Positions 57,991-64,000 of a stretch of 64,000 nucleotides of DNA are shown in pieces; within the stretch, counting starts at the first letter, position 1; each line of letters opens with the position of its first letter. The translations under genes and the position numbers were made by a program. Below the pieces are notes generated by a model that did no database searches, was not told where the DNA came from, and saw only the letters and a program-made list of their open reading frames with translations. The stretch is from Streptomonospora litoralis (GTDB lineage Bacteria > Actinomycetota > Actinomycetes > Streptosporangiales > Streptosporangiaceae): NCBI RefSeq assembly GCF_004323735.1, contig NZ_CP036455.1:5265101-5329100 (forward strand). The letters are read 5' to 3'.

Positions 57991-58964
57991 GGCGCCACCC
58001 CCTGCGCCGTGCCGCCGGGCACGGTGACCACGACCACGGTCACGTTGTCGTGGCCTCCGCGCTCCAGCGCGAACCGGACGCAGGACCGCGCTGCGGCGAG
58101 CGGGTCGGGGCCGCCGCCCCGGACCAGCGCGGCCAACTCGACCGGGTCGGGCACGAGGTTCCACAGCCCGTCGCTGCACAGCACCAGGCTGCCCGCGCCG
58201 CCCGGGTCGAAGGTGGCCACCCGCCCGGCGGTGCCGCCGTAGTCGGCGCCCAGCCAGGCGGTCAGCGCATGGGCGCGCGGAGAGCGGGCGGCCTCTTCGG
58301 GGCTGAGCAGCGACATCGCGACCATGGCGGCACTCCAGGAGTCGTCGCTGGTGAGCTGCGCGGAGGGTGCTGATCGGGCGCTCGCGGAGACCCAGTAGGC
58401 GCGGCTGTCCCCGACCCAGCCCACCCCCAGCGGCCCCCTCGGCGGCACCGCCGCCGCGAGGAAGGTGCACGCCGGGGCCGCGGCCGCCGAGGGGGCGAGC
58501 GCCGCGACGTCGTGGTCCGCCCGCCGCACCGCCGCGCCGAGGGCGGCCGCGGTGTCGGCACCGCCCTCCAGCCGCTCGGTGAGCGCGGCGCAGCCGGACT
58601 GCGCGGCGGTGCCGGCGGCCGCCTCCGGACGGGGGGAAGTGGACACGCCGTCGCAGACGACGGCGGCGACGGTCGCCGCGGGGCCGGCCGCCGCATCCGC
58701 AGCCGCGCCCACCACCCGCACCGCCATCGCGTCCTCGTTGTACTCGTGGCGCAGGCCCCGGTCGCTCACGCCTGCGGCGCGGCCCACTCGGAGTTCGCTG
58801 TGATCCGCGGGGGCGCGGCGGCGCATCCCGTCGGCGGGCCCGGTGGCGCCCGCGCCGCCCGCGGGGTGCGCGCCGTGCCCGGTGGAACGCAGGCCGTGGC
58901 CGCAGTGCTCGCAGAAGAAGTCCTCCGCGGCTACCGCGTCACCGCACATCGGGCAGGTCAGCAC
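57987..58964 (-). CDS. PP2C-type serine/threonine phosphatase with zinc ribbon
   Basis: 325 residues from GTG 58964 (GGAGGCGAGG upstream). N-terminal ribbon CPMCG...FFCEHCGHG (about 4-24), then the PP2C domain with HEYNEDAMAV, VVCDGVS, GWVGDSRAYW, LVLCSDGLWN and GGHDNVTVVVV, covering the metal-binding aspartates. Removes phosphate from Ser/Thr; the kinase encoded directly upstream on the transcript (59169-61619) is the natural counterpart. Its ribbon resembles those of the kinase and the FHA protein. Confidence 0.85.
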   Translation of the reverse strand: MLTCPMCGDAVAAEDFFCEHCGHGLRSTGHGAHPAGGAGATGPADGMRRRAPADHSELRVGRAAGVSDRGLRHEYNEDAMAVRVVGAAADAAAGPAATVAAVVCDGVSTSPRPEAAAGTAAQSGCAALTERLEGGADTAAALGAAVRRADHDVAALAPSAAAAPACTFLAAAVPPRGPLGVGWVGDSRAYWVSASARSAPSAQLTSDDSWSAAMVAMSLLSPEEAARSPRAHALTAWLGADYGGTAGRVATFDPGGAGSLVLCSDGLWNLVPDPVELAALVRGGGPDPLAAARSCVRFALERGGHDNVTVVVVTVPGGTAQGVAP

Positions 58965-59168
58965 GCTGCGCCTCGCCTCCCCTCTGCCGCGTCGCCGCGG
59001 CCGCTGAACGCGCGCGGCCCCGGCGGACGAGCGCGCCGACGCGGCGCCCGCCACCGCCGCGCAGCGGTTCGCCGCCGCACCGCATCCCGTCCCGCTCCCG
59101 GTTAGAGGCCATACCCGCGCAAAGCGGTGCCGCTAACGCGGGCGGGGGAACCGGGGCGGGCCGCGCGC

Positions 59169-61619
59169 TCACAGCAGGGTCCTCGGACGCACCGCGTTGG
59201 CGCGGTCGACGAGTTCGCGGCGGCGCGCGCTGTCGGTGGTGATCCGAGCCCGCTCGCGGTAGCTGCGTTCCAGGTTGGTGCGCAGCCCCACCTCGGTCAG
59301 CGGCCCGCCGAGCAGCCTCGTGTGCCGGTTCTTCGGGCCGTAACCGGCCAGCACCCAGTCCAGGGCGGTGCGCAGCACGCGCGCGTTGAGCCGGTTGGCG
59401 GCTTCGCCGCGCAGTCCGAGCCGGCGCAGACGGGCGACGGCGTCCAGGAACACGGCCTCGGACAGGGTGCCGGGATCGCGGTCGGTCACCAGCACGCTCA
59501 CCGCCGCCATCTGCGCGGCGATGTAGACGCTGGACAGCTCGGGCACCATGTCCAGCACCCGCACCGCCCCGGCCGGGTCGCCGTGGGCAAGGCGGATCCG
59601 GGCCAACCCGAACCCGGCGCTGAGGTAAGAGCGGTCGGTCAGCCACACGGTGCGGTAGAGCCGCTCGGCGTCGGCGAGGCCGCCGGTCAGCTCGCACGCG
59701 GCGGCCAGACCCAGCTTGGGCGCCGCCTCGCCGGGCAGGTGGTCGAAAAGCTCCTCGAACCGGTCGCGGGCGTCGGGGCACTCGTGCGCGCCCAGCGCCA
59801 TCACCGCCCAGTACCAGAACGGCCGCCAGTCGCCGGGGGCCCTGGCGCCGAACTCCTGCAGCTGGTGGGCGGCCTCCTCGCGGCGGCCGACGCCGATCAG
59901 GGCGCGCGCCAGCATCAGCCGGGTCTCGGGGGTGGGGCCGGCGTCGCCCTCCAGGGTGGCGACCAGCTCCTCGTCGGGTACGGCGGCGAGCCCGAAGAGC
60001 TGGGCCGCCGCCGTATCGCCGGGGTCGACCAGCGGGAACGGCAGCGCGGCGGCCGCTCGGCCGGGGTCGGGCGGACCCAGCAGCCGGTCGGTCTCGTCGA
60101 TGACCCGGATGAGGTTGCCCGAGGTGAACAGGGGGTGTTCGGAGCCGAACAGGCCGGAGGGTGCCGGGTGGGGGCGGCCGTGCAGGTCGGAGAGGACCTC
60201 GCGCAGCACACCGGTGAGCTGCTCGGCCATCTCGGCGGCGTCCTGGAATCGGAGCTGCGGTTCCGGCTGCAGGGCGCGGCGCAGCAGCCGGTCGTAGGAG
60301 GGGTGGCGCCGCAGCACCGGCACCTGGTCGGCGTCGGGCAGGTCGTGCTCGTAGGTCCGGGCGAAGTCGAAGCGGAAGCTGAGCACGGCCAGGCAGCGCG
60401 CCACCGAGTACAGATCGGAGCTGACCGAGGGGCCGTGGTGGCGCAGCTCGCGCTCGGGGACCCGGTAGCCCGCGGTGGTGTAGACGGGGGCGACCATGTC
60501 GTCGATGCGGCGCACCGCGCCCAGGTCGATGAGCTTGATCTGCTCCTCGCTCTGGATGACGTTGTCGGGTTTGAAGTCGCAGTAGAGCAGGCCCTTGCTG
60601 TGCAGGTGCCCCAGCGCCCGCAGGGCCTCCAGCCCGAAGGCGATGACCCGGTCGACGGGCAGCCCGTCGGCGCCGGGGTCGCGTTCGCGGTGGTCCACGA
60701 GCAGGTCGCGCAGCGACTTGCCGCCCACGTACTCCATGACGATGTGGCCCGCCGGGACCCCGGTGCGCGGATCGGGGTGCTGCACGAAGTTGTAGATCTT
60801 GACGACGTTGGGGTGTTCCACCTCGGCCAGCACGCCGCGCTCGGCGGCGGCGGTCTTGTGCGCCTCGGCGTCGCCGACGTTGAGCAGGCCCTTGAGCACC
60901 ACCCACCGGTCGTTGACGTTGTGGTCGCGGGCGAGGTAGATCCAGCCGAGCCCGCCGTGTGCCAGGCAGCCCAGCACCTCGTACTGGCCGGCGACCAGGT
61001 CGCCGGGGGCGAGCTTGGGTGTGAAGGAGAACTCGGTGCGGCAGGAGCGGCAGTAGCCCTCGGTGCGGCCGGGGCGGCCGTCGAAGGAGCGGCCCACGCT
61101 GTCGCCGCAGTGGCCGCACACCCGGTTCTTCTCGGCGACGACGGGGTCGCTCAGCACCGCGCTGGCGGGGTCGCGGTAGGGCACCGGCGGCACCTGCACC
61201 AGGCCCAGACCGAGCAGGCCCCGCGAGGAGGGGACGCCGGTGCGGCTGGGGGCGGCGCCGGAGGAGCCGCGGCCGGAGTGCGCGCGGGGACCCGACGAGG
61301 TGGACAGGCGGGGCGCGCGGAGACTGGGTGAGCGCCCCGAGGACGACGCGGTGCCGTCGAACGCGCTGTCGGCGCCGCTTCGGCCGTCCTCGTCGGAGGA
61401 CGCGCCGGAGTCCGGCTCGGGAGCCGCGGCACGGCCGCCGCCTCTGGACGGGGCGGGCGAACGCGGCGCGGGAGCGGGGGCGGTGGGCAGGTTCTCCGGG
61501 GCGTGCGCGGCCCGCGGCGCGGGGACGATCCCTTCGGATACCACTGGGGCCATGCCGCACTGGTCGCAGTAGCCGTCGTCGATCACGCCGGTGCAGTCGG
61601 TGTCGGTGCACTCGGTCAT
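59169..61619 (-). CDS. pknG: PknG-like serine/threonine protein kinase
   Basis: 816 residues from ATG 61619 (GGAGAG upstream). Order: N-terminal cysteine ribbon (1-22), Ser/Gly/Pro-rich linker to 140, rubredoxin-like domain with Cys168, Cys171, Cys190 and Cys193, kinase domain about 212-480 and TPR-like helical repeats from about 560. Kinase residues: Gly-rich loop LAHGGLGWIYLA, Lys243, catalytic Asp348 in YCDFKPDN and metal Asp365 in IDLG. PknG responds to glutamate/aspartate via GlnX/GlnH and controls 2-oxoglutarate dehydrogenase through GarA/OdhI in mycobacteria and corynebacteria. All domains present; soluble. Confidence 0.9.
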   Translation of the reverse strand: MTECTDTDCTGVIDDGYCDQCGMAPVVSEGIVPAPRAAHAPENLPTAPAPAPRSPAPSRGGGRAAAPEPDSGASSDEDGRSGADSAFDGTASSSGRSPSLRAPRLSTSSGPRAHSGRGSSGAAPSRTGVPSSRGLLGLGLVQVPPVPYRDPASAVLSDPVVAEKNRVCGHCGDSVGRSFDGRPGRTEGYCRSCRTEFSFTPKLAPGDLVAGQYEVLGCLAHGGLGWIYLARDHNVNDRWVVLKGLLNVGDAEAHKTAAAERGVLAEVEHPNVVKIYNFVQHPDPRTGVPAGHIVMEYVGGKSLRDLLVDHRERDPGADGLPVDRVIAFGLEALRALGHLHSKGLLYCDFKPDNVIQSEEQIKLIDLGAVRRIDDMVAPVYTTAGYRVPERELRHHGPSVSSDLYSVARCLAVLSFRFDFARTYEHDLPDADQVPVLRRHPSYDRLLRRALQPEPQLRFQDAAEMAEQLTGVLREVLSDLHGRPHPAPSGLFGSEHPLFTSGNLIRVIDETDRLLGPPDPGRAAAALPFPLVDPGDTAAAQLFGLAAVPDEELVATLEGDAGPTPETRLMLARALIGVGRREEAAHQLQEFGARAPGDWRPFWYWAVMALGAHECPDARDRFEELFDHLPGEAAPKLGLAAACELTGGLADAERLYRTVWLTDRSYLSAGFGLARIRLAHGDPAGAVRVLDMVPELSSVYIAAQMAAVSVLVTDRDPGTLSEAVFLDAVARLRRLGLRGEAANRLNARVLRTALDWVLAGYGPKNRHTRLLGGPLTEVGLRTNLERSYRERARITTDSARRRELVDRANAVRPRTLL

Positions 61620-62168
61620 CGGCACTCTCCGGTCGCTGGTCGGCGGAGCGGCCGCACCGGTGCGGGGCCGGGCACGCTCGGCGCCGCCGCGCGCACCGCG
61701 TGTCACGGGTGCGACGGAGCCGGTGCCCGGCCGGTGGGCGCAGCGCCCGATCCGGGCGTCCACGGCACCGGCCGCATCGCTGTTCGTCCACGGATTGGCA
61801 GGAACGGGCCTTCGCACCGAGTCTTACCCGGTTGCGGACCGACCACAAGGGAACGCGGCTCGGGAGAGCGTCTGCGGCCGGTAACGAGTGGGTCACTCGG
61901 CGGTGAGCTGCCCCTGTACCGGGTCCGCTTCCCCGCATGCGGCGATTCAGTCGGACCGAATAGGTCGTGTCGGCGCGGCGCAATCGCATGGCGCAGCATG
62001 TGCGGCACGCGTGCCGCGGCGCCGCGCCGACAGCGGACCGCCCGCACACGCGGTTGCGGTCACGTGCTAACCGCCCGACTTCTGTGGAGAAGTGGGAGCG
62101 GGGAGGCGGGGGTGGCGGCCACGCGGCACGGTGCGGACCGCTCCGTCCTCTCCGCCGTCGCGCGCCCC
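61620..62168. promoter_or_regulatory. Intergenic region upstream of pknG
   Basis: 549 bases without a gene. It should carry the promoter of the six-gene pknG-glnH run on the minus strand. A CGAGTG/CACTCG inverted repeat with GGT spacer sits at 61885-61899. On the other side, the 3' end of the response regulator gene abuts it. No further element recognised. Confidence 0.4.
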
Positions 62169-62834
62169 TCAGCCGAGCCAGCCGGGGCGGACCATGCCGG
62201 TCTCGTAGGCGATGACGACGAGCTGTGCCCGGTCGCGCGCCCCCAGCTTCGTCAGTACCCGGCTCACATGGGTCTTCGCGGTGGCCGGGCTGAGGACCAG
62301 GCGGCGGGCCAGCTCCTCGTTGGACAGCCCCTCGGCGACGGCCGCCATGACCTCGCGTTCGCGCTCGGTCAGCGAGTTGAGCCGCGGCGCCGGCGGCGGT
62401 TCCTTGATGCGCCCGGCGAACTCACCGATCAGGCGCCGGGTGACCGACGGCGCCAGCAGCGCGTCACCGCGGGCGACCACGCGCACGCCGTGGATCAGCT
62501 CGGCCGGTTCGGTGTCCTTGACCAGGAAGCCTCCGGCGCCCGCTTTGAGGGCGCCGTAGACGTACTCGTCCAGGTCGAAGGTGGTCAGAATGACGACCTT
62601 GACGTCGCGGAGCCGGTCGTCGGCGGCGATGCGCCGGGTGGCCTCCAGTCCGTCGACGCCGGGCATGCGGATGTCCATGAGCACGACGTCGGGAAGCTCC
62701 GCGCGGGCGGCGCGGACCGCCTCGTCGCCGTCGCCGGCCTCGGCGACGACGGAGATGTCCGCTTCGCCGTCGAGCATGGAGCGGAATCCGGCGCGAACCA
62801 GCCTCTGATCGTCGGCGAGCACCACTCTGGTCAT
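62169..62834 (-). CDS. NarL/FixJ family response regulator
   Basis: 221 residues from ATG 62834. Receiver domain [18 protein letters not shown], Asp54 in VVLMDIRMP, Thr in ILTTFD and Lys in [10 protein letters not shown]-terminal LuxR helix-turn-helix ([18 protein letters not shown] and [19 protein letters not shown]). It is the partner of the histidine kinase encoded immediately upstream on the same strand (62965 to beyond the window), with 130 bases between. Confidence 0.9.
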   Translation of the reverse strand: MTRVVLADDQRLVRAGFRSMLDGEADISVVAEAGDGDEAVRAARAELPDVVLMDIRMPGVDGLEATRRIAADDRLRDVKVVILTTFDLDEYVYGALKAGAGGFLVKDTEPAELIHGVRVVARGDALLAPSVTRRLIGEFAGRIKEPPPAPRLNSLTEREREVMAAVAEGLSNEELARRLVLSPATAKTHVSRVLTKLGARDRAQLVVIAYETGMVRPGWLG

Positions 62835-62964
62835 GCGCGCCCGCTCCTTCCCGGCCGCGGTCCGCGGCCGCACTCGACGCCCCTTTCATATCAGCCCGCG
62901 GGCGCCGCGAAGGGCGGAGAAGGAGCCGAGCGGCCGCACCGGCCCCAAAAGACCTGCCGGCACC

Positions 62965-64000
62965 TCAGCCGGAGGTGGTGGAGGCACCCTCGACCGCGGC
63001 CGACGGCAGCGGGAACTCGGCGCGGACGGCGAAGCCCGGACCGTCCTCCCGCGGTCCGGCGGTGCAGGTGCCGCCCGCCGCGGCGGCGCGTTCGCGCATC
63101 CCGCGCAGTCCGTTGCCCGCGGTCTGCGAGCCCTCGGGGGCCCCGCTGCCGTCGTCGGCCACGGCCACGCGCAGGCGTCGGCTGTCGTAGCCGACCGCCA
63201 CCCGCACGCTCGCTGCGCCCGAGTGGCGCAGCGCGTTGGTGAGCGCCTCCTGGACGATGCGGTAGGCGGCCACGTCCACCGTCGCCGGCAGTGCCGCCGG
63301 CTCTCCCGCCACCTCCAAGCGGACCGGTAGCCCGGCGGCCGTCGTCTGCTCGACCAGGTCGGCCACCCGCTCCAGCGAGGGGAGGGGCGCGGTGGGCGGC
63401 CCGCCCTCGTCGACCTGGCGCAGCACGCCCAGGGTCGACCGGAGTTCGCGCAGCGTCTGGCGGCTGGCCGACTTGATGTGGTCGAGGGCCTCGAACGCGG
63501 CCTCGGGATCGTCGCGGCGGTGCGCGGCCGCTCCCGCCTGAACGTTGATCAGCGAGATATTGTGGGCGACCACGTCGTGCAACTCGCGGGCGATGCGCAG
63601 CCGCTCCTCGATCGCGCGGCGCCGGCCCTCCTCCTCGCGGGTGCGCTCGGCCTCGGCGGCGCGCCGCTGCACCTCGCGCACATAGGCGCGGTGGCTGCGC
63701 GCGATCTCGCCGGCGAGCAGCACCACCAGCGCCGCGGCCAGCACCGATACCGCCCGCCAGAAGCTGAACGCGATCACCTCCCCGACGGCGGAGACGGCCA
63801 GCAGCGCCGCGATGGCGAACACGGCGGCCCGGCGGTGGCCCGTGGAGCCCAGCCGCACCACTGCCACGACGAACAGCAACCAGGCCGCCCAGGAGTCGGC
63901 GGCGGAGGTCATGTAGTACAGCGGCACCGAGACCCCCACGACCACTGCGGCGGTGCGGGGCAGCCGCGTCAGCACGGCGGCGGCGGCCGTCCCGGCAGAC
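62965..64000 (-). CDS. Sensor histidine kinase (HisKA_3), N-terminus outside window
   Basis: The frame is open to the window edge; the start is not visible. Several membrane helices precede the dimerisation helix with phospho-acceptor His in ARELHDVVAHNISLINVQ, followed by an HATPase domain (IVQEALTNALRH, VADDGSG, GNGLRGMRERA). The codon at 63975 is a GTG but membrane segments likely continue upstream. Forms a two-component pair with the regulator at 62169-62834; ligand unknown. Phosphotransfer to NarL-type regulator is the family norm. Confidence 0.85.
   Translation of the reverse strand, partial: SAGTAAAAVLTRLPRTAAVVVGVSVPLYYMTSAADSWAAWLLFVVAVVRLGSTGHRRAAVFAIAALLAVSAVGEVIAFSFWRAVSVLAAALVVLLAGEIARSHRAYVREVQRRAAEAERTREEEGRRRAIEERLRIARELHDVVAHNISLINVQAGAAAHRRDDPEAAFEALDHIKSASRQTLRELRSTLGVLRQVDEGGPPTAPLPSLERVADLVEQTTAAGLPVRLEVAGEPAALPATVDVAAYRIVQEALTNALRHSGAASVRVAVGYDSRRLRVAVADDGSGAPEGSQTAGNGLRGMRERAAAAGGTCTAGPREDGPGFAVRAEFPLPSAAVEGASTTSG

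Noticed and set aside
59127-61331. A 734-codon plus-strand frame through pknG
   Set aside because: Antisense shadow of the kinase gene; no motif and composition typical of the complement of codon-biased coding DNA.
1-64000. tRNA, rRNA or CRISPR array
   Set aside because: No cloverleaf with a TTCGA-type T-loop, no rRNA segment and no regularly spaced short repeats with unique spacers were seen.

Overview
The window is very GC-rich (about 70% or more by eye) with GTG starts, many 4-base start/stop overlaps and typical actinobacterial families: PknG-type kinase, mycothiol-type DinB-fold protein, SCO6880-family secretion protein, PadR/IclR/NarL regulators. It looks like chromosome of a filamentous actinobacterium, possibly a Nocardiopsis/Streptomonospora or Streptomyces relative; the genus is an inference. 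No rRNA, tRNA, CRISPR array or transposase was found.

Region 1 (1-21120) is a type IV secretion-like locus. A long minus-strand run (16483 down to 522) encodes a P-loop-like protein without the P-loop lysine, two paralogous pilin-like proteins, a third protein of similar membrane layout with a ten-cysteine outer domain, a VirB6/TrbL-like membrane protein, an SCO6880-family protein, a VirB4-like ATPase, a VirD4/TraG-like coupling protein and a tail of coiled-coil or small membrane proteins including a DUF4913 protein. Divergent from it (17065-21120) are two single-pass proteins with possible VirB8/NTF2-like outer domains, a fused lytic transglycosylase-NlpC/P60 enzyme and an M15 peptidase. No relaxase, integrase or att repeat is visible.

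Region 2 (21206-27472) holds a thioesterase/zinc alcohol dehydrogenase pair with a TetR gene and a likely operator, then a PadR-controlled ABC exporter operon facing the TetR gene across strong hairpins. Region 3 (27530-35292) starts with a gene-free block of ~137-bp repeats in opposing pairs around a palindromic element; a second palindrome copy lies at 33608-33712. Between them is an IclR-linked sugar-acid catabolic cluster (SDR, mannonate/mannitol oxidoreductase family, MHS-type transporter, Ldh-family oxidoreductase), followed by an orphan NarL regulator.

Region 4 (35392-53370) is mixed: a MarR-linked quinone-detoxification operon (ring-cleaving dioxygenase, hydrolase, MarR), a DinB-fold protein, an AraC regulator, a metallophosphoesterase, a decapitated radical SAM gene, a DUF2000/Lrp pair, a ferric-reductase-like protein, VanZ, an orphan histidine kinase, a phosphoglycerate-mutase-like phosphatase, pgi, a flavoprotein disulfide-reductase homologue and small hypotheticals.

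Region 5 (53539-61619) is the most coherent system: a co-directional minus-strand cluster pknG - PP2C phosphatase - vWA - FHA - glnX - glnH. It joins the amino-acid-sensing GlnX/GlnH/PknG module known from mycobacteria and corynebacteria to a phosphatase, an FHA reader and a vWA protein, with cysteine-knuckle zinc ribbons at the N-termini of kinase, phosphatase and FHA protein. The window ends in a NarL/histidine-kinase pair whose kinase runs off the edge.
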